From Helicobacter sp. 13S00401-1 (GTDB lineage: Bacteria; Campylobacterota; Campylobacteria; Campylobacterales; Helicobacteraceae), in the NCBI RefSeq assembly GCF_002272925.1, contig NZ_MLAR01000003.1:117040-181039 (forward strand): 64,000 nucleotides of DNA, in the 5' to 3' direction. The number at the start of each line of letters is the position of its first letter. Position 1 is the first letter of the stretch. Positions 53,378 to 62,915 of this stretch are shown one piece after another. Under the pieces are notes generated by a model. That model saw only the letters and a program-made list of their open reading frames with translations. It searched no databases and was not told the origin of the DNA. The position numbers were made by a program, and so were the translations under genes.

Positions 53378-54517
53378 CTACATGCCCCACTTTAAGTCTA
53401 TAAAGTTCTTTTGTATCTTTAAGTCCCAAAGCTCCTTGCTTTCTAAGGCTGTTTTAAATCTAAGGCTAGCCTTACCGTCTCCAAACTCACCTTCACTAAA
53501 GTTACTTTCAATCTTACTTCTATCTTTTAATGCCTTCAAAGCTGGCAGTAAATCTTTTGAAGATTCTATATGTGTTATAAGAGGATTAGCATCATATCTA
53601 TTAGTCTGTCTTGAGCCTATGTCTATGCTAGGAGTACCAAAGATAGGGGCTTCTCTAACTCCAGCTGAGCTATTACCAACTATAGCCTTTGCGTGTTTTA
53701 GCAAGGTTAAAAACATCTCAAAACGTATAGAAGGAAAAACTTTAAAGTTTACTAGTCTTTTTAAAGGCTTAATGTTTTTTAAGATTATCTCACTACCTAA
53801 GTCATTATTAGGATAGATAACTACAAAGTTTTCCTTACTTGCTTTAAGTGCTTCTATGGTAGCTATCATGTTAGCTTTTAGTGAAGATATATCAGTAGTT
53901 ACTGGATGTAAAGCAAGGATGATAAAACTTTCAAAGTCTATCTTATAGTAGTCTTTTGCATCTTTTAAGGAAGGCAAGTTTTCACCTAGCATGATATCTA
54001 TATCAGGACTGCCTATCTCATAGATGTAGTTTTCATTTTCGCCAAGTTGAAGTAGTCTTTGTTTAGCCTTAGCATTTGCCACAAAGTGTATATGAGAAAG
54101 CTTACTAACTGCGTGTCTTATGCTTTCATCTATAGTGCCACTTACCTCACCGCCTTCTACGTGAGCTACTAAGATATTATTAAAAGCGCCAACTATAGCC
54201 CCACTTAAAGCCTCTAATCTATCACCATGAACTACTATCATATCAGGCTTACAAGACCTTACAAACTTTGAAAAGTCCGCTATGGTGTGACTTAAGTTTA
54301 AATCCATAGATTCAGATCTTTTATAAGGCTTACCTAAAAAAACATCTTCAAATCCATCCTTATAAATCTCCATATAAGTAAACCCGTGACTTCTTAAAAG
54401 GTGCATACCACAAACAAAGATATGCACCTTAAAGTACTTAGAATCTAAAGCTTTTATAAGAGGTTTCAGCTTGCCATACTCTGCCCTAGAGCCGGTTAGA
54501 AATACTATCTTTTTTAT
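53378..54517 (-). CDS. UDP-GlcNAc-2-epimerase-type hydrolase (NeuC/LegG-like), probable AUA start
   Basis: About 379 residues if translated from 54517. The first GTG is at 54427, but the family begins about 30 codons earlier: KKIVFLTGSRAEYGKLKPLI is present in frame and includes the UDP-binding R-x-E-Y-G. In frame upstream of it there is no ATG, GTG or TTG before a stop; the codon where Met is expected is ATA (54517-54515), preceded by AAGGAAGG five bases upstream. Later motifs HVEGGEVSGTIDESIRHAVS and GNSSAGVREAPIFGTPSIDI are typical of NeuC, which releases a 2-epimerised sugar (ManNAc-type) from a UDP-sugar. The cytidylyltransferase follows directly. Confidence 0.8.
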   Translation of the reverse strand: MKKIVFLTGSRAEYGKLKPLIKALDSKYFKVHIFVCGMHLLRSHGFTYMEIYKDGFEDVFLGKPYKRSESMDLNLSHTIADFSKFVRSCKPDMIVVHGDRLEALSGAIVGAFNNILVAHVEGGEVSGTIDESIRHAVSKLSHIHFVANAKAKQRLLQLGENENYIYEIGSPDIDIMLGENLPSLKDAKDYYKIDFESFIILALHPVTTDISSLKANMIATIEALKASKENFVVIYPNNDLGSEIILKNIKPLKRLVNFKVFPSIRFEMFLTLLKHAKAIVGNSSAGVREAPIFGTPSIDIGSRQTNRYDANPLITHIESSKDLLPALKALKDRSKIESNFSEGEFGDGKASLRFKTALESKELWDLKIQKNFIDLKWGM

Positions 54518-54582
54518 TGAATCCTTCCTTTAAATATAGCTTTTAAGTAGGTCTAGATTCTATCTTTTTAAACTAGTAAAAG

Positions 54583-54915
54583 CTAGCCGCTTATATCTAG
54601 TAAGTGTCTATCTGGTTTTAAAAGCATATCTTCTTCTCTAGTAGCTTTGGCATAGCTATACTTTTTATGTGGCTTTGGCTCTTCTCCAAGCTGCTCTTTT
54701 GCTTCTTCATCAAACTCATGTTTGGCTGAGTCTCTATCTGGATTTAAGGCTTCACTTTCTTCAGCTGGCCTAACTTCTTGGACTTGATTTAAAGCATCAG
54801 CAAAAAGCTGTTGATTTACTGGGATGGGATGAGTTATGTTGTTAGCTTGTAAGTTAGCAGTTACTGAACTAGCTTGATTTATATAGGTTAGGTTACCTAG
54901 TGGACTTACTGCCAT
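54583..54915 (-). CDS. Small soluble protein of unknown function
   Basis: 110 residues with no signal or membrane segment. The N-terminal part is Asn/Gln-rich (MAVSPLGNLTYINQASSVTA), the middle is acidic (EESEALNPDRDSAKHEFDEE) and the end basic (KPHKKYSYAKATREEDMLLK). Probably largely disordered. It starts ten bases after the NFACT gene and behind AAGGAGC, so it is co-transcribed with the guaB-rpe-exonuclease-NFACT run. I do not recognise the family. Confidence 0.7.
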   Translation of the reverse strand: MAVSPLGNLTYINQASSVTANLQANNITHPIPVNQQLFADALNQVQEVRPAEESEALNPDRDSAKHEFDEEAKEQLGEEPKPHKKYSYAKATREEDMLLKPDRHLLDISG

Positions 54916-54925
54916 GACTGCTCCT

Positions 54926-56188
54926 TTAAAGAGTTACATAGATTGAAGAGTATTTATTATAGGTTACAAAGGCGTTACTTTGTACTTTTAAGTCTCTCCT
55001 GTAAGTATAATCGACCAAAAATCGTCCCGTTTCTAAACCGTTAAGCCGACAAAGCAACTCACCTGCATACTTTAGTAACGTATAGTCAGCCTTTGAGGTA
55101 TGAAGTATCATGTGAGATGAAGGCCTATCTTTTAGGTGCATCCATATATACCTAGCTTTAGCATCTTTTAAAAGCTTGACATTTTCCTCTCGACTTTTCC
55201 CTACGCTTATCTTTACATCCTTATAAAAAAAACATCTTGTCTTTTTGGAATCTTGATTATTAGCTTTTTGAGTGTGCTCTAAGACTTCAAGCATGTTTAT
55301 ATTTTCACAAAGGCTAAGTTTTTCTTCTAAAAGCTCTATTTTAGATTCTAAGTTTCCCCTCTGTAAGGATATATTTTTAAGCTTTCTTTTTAGCTTTTTA
55401 GCCTTACTAAACTCAGCGTTTGCTAGCTCACTTGATGAAGGATAAGCAGCTATCTTATAGCTTTTAGATTCCATAACTAGGTTTGTAGCATAAGGAGGGA
55501 TAGAATCTAGGTTAGATAAAATAAAGTTTGCTAGAGCATAGCTTAACTTCATCTCATCTTCTAAGGCTTTATCACTTGGAAGGGCGTTTAAAACTTCTTG
55601 AAGTGTGTTAAGTTGCTTTTTTATCTTAGCTTTAAAGCTAGCTTTTTTTTGACTTATAAGTGCTTCTTGGGCAGCTAAATATCTTTCTTTAAGACTAGAT
55701 TCTATAGCTTCTAAGTTAGTATTATCTACTAAAGTTTTATCAAAACTAGGCTGGATAACAGGTATGTAGGGCATCTTTAAAACTACATCTTCTTTATAGT
55801 GCAAAGCAGCTACTATCTTAGAATCTACTAGCAAGATTAGATTAGTGCTTCGTGGGATTAGACTTATAACAAGGCGGGAGTGTAAGACCTTATAGGCATT
55901 TTTAACTTCTAAGTCTAAAAATAAGATCTTATTTAGCCCATCTAGTTTGCAATCTAATATTTTAGATGAGTTAGCAAACTTACTTAAAGCCATATCAAAA
56001 GGAGAAGTATAAGTTTTAAAGCTAGCTAACTCGCTTGCACTAAATATATCTCCACTTTGAAAATCTATATAGTAGTAGTCTTTATCCATCCTAAGGCATA
56101 CTAGATTATCTTTAATGCGCCCTATAAAATTAAGCTTAGGTTTGCTAGAAAAAAGTGTGGCGATATCTTTTAGGTCTTGAAGCTTCAT
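54926..56188 (-). CDS. NFACT-family (Rqc2/RqcH-like) RNA-binding protein
   Basis: About 420 residues. The N-terminal part contains RSTNLILLVDSKIVAALHYK near residue 115. The middle is a coiled coil (about 255-300). The C-terminal NFACT-R domain has ARYIWMHLKDRPSSHMILHT (about residues 345-364). Family members bind stalled large subunits with peptidyl-tRNA and add alanine tails in rescue pathways, and were earlier labelled fibronectin-binding. The ATG at 56188 overlaps the preceding stop as ATGA; a GTG at 56197 is an alternative. The protein is shorter than Bacillus RqcH (about 570 residues). Confidence 0.82.
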   Translation of the reverse strand: MKLQDLKDIATLFSSKPKLNFIGRIKDNLVCLRMDKDYYYIDFQSGDIFSASELASFKTYTSPFDMALSKFANSSKILDCKLDGLNKILFLDLEVKNAYKVLHSRLVISLIPRSTNLILLVDSKIVAALHYKEDVVLKMPYIPVIQPSFDKTLVDNTNLEAIESSLKERYLAAQEALISQKKASFKAKIKKQLNTLQEVLNALPSDKALEDEMKLSYALANFILSNLDSIPPYATNLVMESKSYKIAAYPSSSELANAEFSKAKKLKRKLKNISLQRGNLESKIELLEEKLSLCENINMLEVLEHTQKANNQDSKKTRCFFYKDVKISVGKSREENVKLLKDAKARYIWMHLKDRPSSHMILHTSKADYTLLKYAGELLCRLNGLETGRFLVDYTYRRDLKVQSNAFVTYNKYSSIYVTL

Positions 56189-57159
56189 AATAACCACTTT
56201 TTCTTTCTTAAAGATTCTAAGTCTAAGTTAACACTTTCTAGTTTTTCTTTCTTTAGTAGCTTATCAAAACTAGCTATCTCTAACTCCTCTTTTTTTATCT
56301 TGGCATAAGACAAACTTTTAGGATAGCTAATCTTTCCTCTAGTAAATTCTAATAAACCTAAAACATCCCTAGCATCAAAAGGTAACATCAAAGAGGCTAT
56401 ATCTACTAGTTTTTTAGAACTTAGTGCGTCTTCATAAGCCCTATGTTGAACTGGCACTCCTAGGCCTAAAAAGTCATTTAAAAAAGATATGGAGTACTTT
56501 TTAGAAAGTATAGTTTTTTTAGAAAGTAAAAGACTACAAAGTTTAGGGTTTAGCATAAGCGGCATGCCCTTATATCTTAAAGTATCAGCTATAAAGTTAT
56601 AGTCAAAGTCTATGCCATGTGCCACAAAGATGGAATCACCTAAAAAGTCTTTAAACTTACTTAAAACTTCACCAACTAGTGGGGCATCCTTAGTCATATC
56701 TGGAGTTATGCCAGTTAGCTCTTGTATATTTTCTGGAATCTCAGCTACATTTATCAAGCTTTGAAAAGTACCTAAAATCTCACCACCCTTGCACTTTAAA
56801 GCTCCTATCTCTAAAAGCTCATCTTCAGCTGGTCTTGGGCCAGTGGCTTCTATATCTATAAAGCAAAATGTGGCTTTACTTAAAGAAAGATTAGCAAGGG
56901 AGCAAGACACAAAAGCACTATCCCAAACTATAGGCATACCATAAGCTTTTAAAACTTCTAAAGTAGTGTCATCTTCTAAGGTGTCATCTATAAGCAAGCT
57001 TAAAGAGTTATCAAGCTTTTTAGCTAGGGCGTCTTTTAAAGACGTGTTAACTTGGAATCTATAATCAAAAAGCCGTCTTATATTTTTTATAAAAACATCT
57101 CTGGGTATGGGAGCTTTGTAAAGGGCTTCAAGAAGTTGATTGTAGTGATTAAACTTCAT
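56185..57159 (-). CDS. DEDDh 3'-5' exonuclease (DnaQ-like)
   Basis: 324 residues. An about 95-residue N-terminal helical segment precedes the exonuclease fold. FCFIDIEATGPRPAEDELLE gives the first Asp/Glu (about residues 98-117), IFVAHGIDFDYNFI the second Asp, and HRAYEDALSSKKLV the His and third Asp (about residues 226-239). It resembles the proofreading epsilon subunit or an RNase T-like enzyme; the N-terminal extension makes a standard DnaQ role uncertain. It lies five bases after rpe and overlaps the NFACT gene. Confidence 0.87.
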   Translation of the reverse strand: MKFNHYNQLLEALYKAPIPRDVFIKNIRRLFDYRFQVNTSLKDALAKKLDNSLSLLIDDTLEDDTTLEVLKAYGMPIVWDSAFVSCSLANLSLSKATFCFIDIEATGPRPAEDELLEIGALKCKGGEILGTFQSLINVAEIPENIQELTGITPDMTKDAPLVGEVLSKFKDFLGDSIFVAHGIDFDYNFIADTLRYKGMPLMLNPKLCSLLLSKKTILSKKYSISFLNDFLGLGVPVQHRAYEDALSSKKLVDIASLMLPFDARDVLGLLEFTRGKISYPKSLSYAKIKKEELEIASFDKLLKKEKLESVNLDLESLRKKKWLL

Positions 57160-57164
57160 TAGTC

Positions 57165-57851
57165 TTATCTTAAAGATGTCTCTGCTGGGATCTGCAAAGA
57201 CTTTATAGCGCTTTTTCTATCTTTAGCTTTAAATATATAATTACCTGAAACTACTACATCTACTCCTAACTCACTTAAAGCTTTTATATTAGTGTCATTT
57301 ACACCGCCATCTACTTCGATTAAACACTTTGGATTAAGCCTAGTTGTCATCTCTTTTAAATGGGCTATCTTTTTAAAAGTAGATTCTATAAAGCTTTGAC
57401 CACCAAAGCCTGGATTAACGCTCATTAATAAGACCATATCAAGCTCTGGAAGGATGTACTCTAAAGCACTTGGATCTTCATGGGGATTAAGCACTACTGA
57501 AGGGCTTATACCTAAACTTCTTATCTTTTGTAAGCTTCTATGAAGATGAGTAGCATTTGTTAAATGCACACTTATAAACTTAGGCTTTAAAGGCGCAAAA
57601 AGATCTATAAAAAAGTCAGTATTTTCTACCATTAAATGTACATCTAAGGGCAAGTTTGTAATAGTGTGTATGTTTTCACACACTAGTGGCCCTATAGTCA
57701 TATTAGGCACAAAGTGTCCATCCATCACATCAATATGCAGCATATCACTAGAACTAACACTTAATATATCTTCGCCAAGCTTTAAAAAGTTAGCACTTAA
57801 TATGCTAGGGCTTACTAACATCCTTTTAGATTCCACATCTTTTAAGTCCAT
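57165..57851 (-). CDS. rpe: Ribulose-phosphate 3-epimerase
   Basis: 228 residues from the ATG at 57851. The TIM-barrel motifs RMLVSPSILSANFLKLGEDI, HIDVMDGHFVPNMTIGP, LMSVNPGFGGQSFI and CLIEVDGGVNDTNI are complete. It interconverts ribulose-5-phosphate and xylulose-5-phosphate. The frame stays open up to 57950 (33 more residues, overlapping guaB by eight bases). I prefer 57851 because AAGGAAG sits five bases before it and the family starts at the next Met, but the long form would fit the operon's tight spacing better. Confidence 0.93.
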   Translation of the reverse strand: MDLKDVESKRMLVSPSILSANFLKLGEDILSVSSSDMLHIDVMDGHFVPNMTIGPLVCENIHTITNLPLDVHLMVENTDFFIDLFAPLKPKFISVHLTNATHLHRSLQKIRSLGISPSVVLNPHEDPSALEYILPELDMVLLMSVNPGFGGQSFIESTFKKIAHLKEMTTRLNPKCLIEVDGGVNDTNIKALSELGVDVVVSGNYIFKAKDRKSAIKSLQIPAETSLR

Positions 57852-57942
57852 CTTAGCTTCCTTTTTTATCTTTGCTTCTAAACTCATATCTTTTTGTGCC
57901 TCACCCATGGCAACTAGCATGTCATGAAAGGCTGGGTCTAGT

Positions 57943-59466
<1,524 letters not shown>

Positions 59467-59536
59467 TTAGTTTTATATTTTGATATTAATTCTTATTTTT
59501 AATAATGCTTTAAGTTTAGCTCTGATAATATACCAC

Positions 59537-59706
59537 TCATAAATCAAATGATTTACAACATTAGATTTAGTTTTCGTGTAGCAATTCCCTTTGATACATT
59601 AAACGTCCTTTAAGTTTTGGGTTAAGTTAAAGAACAAATTTTGCATTATCTTCCTTTACACAAGAGCCTCTTTTCTTTCGCAATAGAGATAAAGAGGCTT
59701 TTTTAT
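59537..59706 (+). ncRNA. Candidate small RNA ending at an intrinsic terminator
   Basis: GATAAT (59524-59529) could start a transcript near 59537. It would end at the terminator at 59665-59706, about 170 bases later. Internal pairing GTGTA...TACAC with GCAA...TTGC inside gives a long rod with an asymmetric bubble, a layout and size compatible with 6S-type RNA, but I cannot confirm that. No ORF with a ribosome-binding site is present. Confidence 0.3.
59665..59706 (+). terminator. Intrinsic terminator on the plus strand
   Basis: AGCCTCTTT (59665-59673) pairs with AAAGAGGCT (59691-59699), with inner TCT/AGA pairing possible, followed by a run of T. The orientation (T-run on the plus strand) does not serve guaB, which is on the other strand, nor the ABC operon. 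Confidence 0.7.
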
Positions 59707-59836
59707 TAACTTTTTCATATTTTTAGCCGAGGCTCTAATGTGTGAATGTTTTTTTAATCTATATTATTAGTTTTGTTTTTATGAGTAGTACATATTTATA
59801 GTTTTATTAAGATTCTATAAAAGTAGTGCTTTTTAC

Positions 59837-60643
59837 TTAAAATCTTTTATGAAAGTTTTCTAAAAAGCTTTTTGCCCTCTCAGTCTTAGGATTAGAAAAA
59901 AACTCTTCACTACTAGTTATCTCTACTATACTTCCTTCACTCATAAAAACTATCCTTTGAGCTACTTTTCTTGCAAACTCCATCTCATGAGTTACTATAA
60001 GCATGGTCTGATCTTTAATCTTACCTATAACGCTTAAAACTTCTCCTACTAGCTCAGGGTCTAGTGCAGAAGTTGGCTCATCAAAAAGGATAACTTTTGG
60101 TTTTAGGGCTAGGGCTCTAGCTATAGCTATACGCTGTTGTTGTCCGCCACTAAGCATATGAGGATAGACATCTTTTTTATCTTCAAGTCCTACTTCTTTT
60201 AACAAGTCTAAGGCTAGTTTTTCACTCTCTTTTTTATCTTGCTTATAGACTACATTTAAGGCTAAGGTTATATTAGCCAGTGCTGTTTTATTAGCAAAAA
60301 GGTTATAGCCTTGAAAAACCATAGCACTTTTTTTGCGCATATTTAAGATATCTTTTTTATTATATTTCTTAGAATCAAACTTATAACCATCTATAATAAA
60401 ACTTCCAGAAGTTGGAATCTCAAGTAGATTTAAACACCTTAAAAGGGTGCTTTTTCCACTTCCACTAGGCCCTAAAAGCGCTACTATCTCCCCTTTTTCT
60501 ATACTTAGGTTTATATCTTTTAAAACCTCTAGCTTATTAAAGCTTTTATAAAGGGAAGTAATAGTTACCATATCGCTAGCTTTTATAGATGTATCTTTTT
60601 CTCTTTCGTGTACAAAGTCTTCTGTTTTTATAATATTAGCCAC
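59837..60643 (-). CDS. Polar amino-acid ABC transporter ATP-binding protein
   Basis: 268 residues. Walker A GPSGSGKSTLLRCLN (about residues 54-68), signature LSGGQQQRIAIARALALKPK, Walker B VILFDEPTSALDPELV, and switch His in MLIVTHEMEFA. The best fit is the GlnQ/TcyC type. An N-terminal 20-residue extension is unusual but open to start choice. It overlaps the permease stop by one base. Confidence 0.94.
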   Translation of the reverse strand: MANIIKTEDFVHEREKDTSIKASDMVTITSLYKSFNKLEVLKDINLSIEKGEIVALLGPSGSGKSTLLRCLNLLEIPTSGSFIIDGYKFDSKKYNKKDILNMRKKSAMVFQGYNLFANKTALANITLALNVVYKQDKKESEKLALDLLKEVGLEDKKDVYPHMLSGGQQQRIAIARALALKPKVILFDEPTSALDPELVGEVLSVIGKIKDQTMLIVTHEMEFARKVAQRIVFMSEGSIVEITSSEEFFSNPKTERAKSFLENFHKRF

Positions 60644-61329
60644 TATGAGATCTTCCTTTTATGCAAGCTATGTCTTTTTTCTAACTTATTAAAAGTCTTT
60701 TCTAACACAACAGATATCACCCAGTAAATCACAGCGGCAACTAAAAATACAGTAAAAACTGATCTAGTATTTGCTATCTCTTGATTAACTAGTCCCATTA
60801 TCTCCGGGATAGTTGCAATACTTGCTAGTGAAGTATCTTTTATAAGCAAGATGATAAAGTTAGAAAGATTAGGCATAGCATTACTTAAAGCTTGAGGGAT
60901 GATGACATGTATTAGCGCTTTAGGAGTGCTCATACCTACTGAGTAGCTTGCTTCCATCTGAGAGTGAGGCACACTTAAAAGAGCTGATCTAAAAATCTCA
61001 CTTAAGTAAGCACTAGAGTATAAAACATATACAAAAAGTACATAATAAATAGCTCCTAAGTCTCTTATATAAGGATAGATACTAGTATCCCTTAAAAGCA
61101 AAGGCAAGCCTTGATAAGCAATTAAGATCTGAACTAGCAAGGGAGTGCCTCTAAAAAAAGACACATAAATTCCTGCTAGCCATGAAAAGAAAAAGACTTT
61201 ATAAAGACGAAGCAAGCTTAATATAAAGCCTATGATACTACCTATGATAAAGCCTACTGCCATTATAAGTAGAGTATAAGGCAGCCCCTTTATAAGGCTT
61301 ATAAAAACTTCTAGTATGTAATGAAGCAT
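60643..61329 (-). CDS. Polar amino-acid ABC transporter permease
   Basis: 228 residues with about five membrane helices. YVSFFRGTPLLVQILIAYQG and SQMEASYSVGMSTPKALIHV (the EAA loop that contacts the ATPase, about residues 125-150) are typical of HisM/GlnP-type permeases. A single permease probably forms a homodimer. It directly follows the substrate-binding gene, with the ATPase after it. Confidence 0.94.
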   Translation of the reverse strand: MLHYILEVFISLIKGLPYTLLIMAVGFIIGSIIGFILSLLRLYKVFFFSWLAGIYVSFFRGTPLLVQILIAYQGLPLLLRDTSIYPYIRDLGAIYYVLFVYVLYSSAYLSEIFRSALLSVPHSQMEASYSVGMSTPKALIHVIIPQALSNAMPNLSNFIILLIKDTSLASIATIPEIMGLVNQEIANTRSVFTVFLVAAVIYWVISVVLEKTFNKLEKRHSLHKRKIS

Positions 61330-62295
61330 CTACTTAACAACAGCCTTAGAGTTTACAGAATCTAAGTTAGTTTGATCATCCCCAAACCACTTAATTGAAA
61401 GCTCTTTTAACTTTCCGCTATCTATAACTTTTTTCAAGTCTACATCTATCCTATCTCTTAAAGCAGTATCTTTTTTCTCATACATAAAATAGATTGGATT
61501 TATAGCAAAAACTAAAGGCAAGGCTTTTAGGTTAAGGCCTTGAGTTTGTGCTTGATACTTTATACTTGCTGGGTCGTTTAAAGTACCATCTATCCTACCA
61601 AGACTAAGATCAGTTAAAAGAGAGTTTAAGTCTTTATAGTACTTAATCTTAAAAAGATTCCCATGGGCTTTATCATAGTTTTCTAAGATAAGTGTGTGAT
61701 TAGCCCCTATGTTTGCACCTAAGGTTTTACCCTTTAAGTCAGCCACAGTTTTTATACTATCATCATCACCTCTAACTATAAGTTGAGATGTGCTTATAAA
61801 GTAAGGATACTTACTAAATATATACTTTTCTTCTCTAATTTGAGTTTTACCTATCTGATTAGCTATGACGTTAAAACGTCCTGAATCTAACCCTAAGATG
61901 ACACTAGCCCAAGGCACGCCACTATATTTTATAGTTAAGTTTGGATCTACTTCACCTATAAGTTTTACTACATCTAAGTCATAGCCTACTGGCTTGCCAT
62001 CTTTTATGCTAGCAAAAGGATAGTAAGCATCTTCATGCCCTACTATAAGCTCTGCTGGCTTGCTTAAGTCTACATCACTAGCTGCCGTGTTGCTTACTTT
62101 ATTAGCTTGCATGCCTTTAGTGTCACTCTTAGTTGTAGTTTGGGTTGTTTTTGTGCTTGCTTCATTAGCTTGAGTCTTATCATGGTTTGTAGTCTCGCCT
62201 TGGCAAGCTATAAAAAAGATGCCTATGACTAAGATTCCAAGATATTTTAGATAGTTATTAAAATAGTTTTTTTGAATGTTTTTTGTCAGGTTCAT
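61330..62295 (-). CDS. Amino-acid-binding lipoprotein of the ABC transporter
   Basis: 321 residues. The lipobox LVIGIFFIACQG places the lipid-modified Cys at about residue 31. A Thr/Lys/Asn-rich linker (about 32-75) precedes the periplasmic-binding domain: GHEDAYYPFASIKDGKPVGY, then DLDVVKLIGE, GANIGANHTLILENYDK and YFMYEKKDTALRDRIDVDLK. This is the family 3 solute-binding type that carries polar amino acids or cystine; the ligand is unknown. The Gram-negative inner membrane or periplasmic face is the expected location. Confidence 0.93.
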   Translation of the reverse strand: MNLTKNIQKNYFNNYLKYLGILVIGIFFIACQGETTNHDKTQANEASTKTTQTTTKSDTKGMQANKVSNTAASDVDLSKPAELIVGHEDAYYPFASIKDGKPVGYDLDVVKLIGEVDPNLTIKYSGVPWASVILGLDSGRFNVIANQIGKTQIREEKYIFSKYPYFISTSQLIVRGDDDSIKTVADLKGKTLGANIGANHTLILENYDKAHGNLFKIKYYKDLNSLLTDLSLGRIDGTLNDPASIKYQAQTQGLNLKALPLVFAINPIYFMYEKKDTALRDRIDVDLKKVIDSGKLKELSIKWFGDDQTNLDSVNSKAVVK

Positions 62296-62518
62296 GTCTT
62301 TGCCTAATTAGTAAATTGAAAAATAGTCTAGATTTTAACTTACTTTAACTTACAATAGGGATAAAACTAACACCTTTAGTAACTTTTATACTAGTGAACT
62401 TGTATACTTTAGTATCTTAAAGGCCCCTTTCCTTGCTACAAAGAAAAGGAGTAGATTTATTAAAGTTTTTAAGACTTAAAGATAAAAAGTGTGTAACTTG
62501 CTTTTAACCTAAACTCTA

Positions 62519-62722
62519 TTAGTTCCTACACATAGCCCTGAAAAATTTCATAGGCTGGGCTGTGTCTTTTGCTACTTTGGTGCTAGGACTTATGGTTGAA
62601 GTTTTAGGGTCAGTAGCATTTTTAGTATCATCTTTATTAGGGCTTGAAGTACTTCCTTGACAAGCTATAAAAAATACACCTATAACCGCTATCCCTAGGA
62701 ATTTTAAAACGCTCATACTCAA
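62519..62722 (-). CDS. Short orphan lipoprotein similar to the adjacent binding protein's leader
   Basis: 67 residues. MSMSVLKFLGIAVIGVFFIACQ carries a lipobox nearly identical to that of the binding protein (LGILVIGIFFIACQ), followed by a similar Ser/Thr/Lys/Asp linker, then it stops (KFFRAMCRN) with no binding domain. It is most simply a duplicated 5' end of the downstream gene that now makes a tiny lipoprotein, or a degraded copy. AGGAG precedes the ATG. Confidence 0.6.
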   Translation of the reverse strand: MSMSVLKFLGIAVIGVFFIACQGSTSSPNKDDTKNATDPKTSTISPSTKVAKDTAQPMKFFRAMCRN

Positions 62723-62915
62723 CTCCTAATATTTTAATTATAAGAATTAATTTTAACTAATTTTAGCTTAAGCGTGAAGGTAAAAATTACACGTTTTGTA
62801 CTAAAAAATATAAACTTTTGTTATCTCTATCCCACGATAAACAAAAAGACTAGAATCCATCTTGAATGCGCAAGTACTAAAAAACATACTTGGAAGATTT
62901 TTAGGAGGCTTAAAG

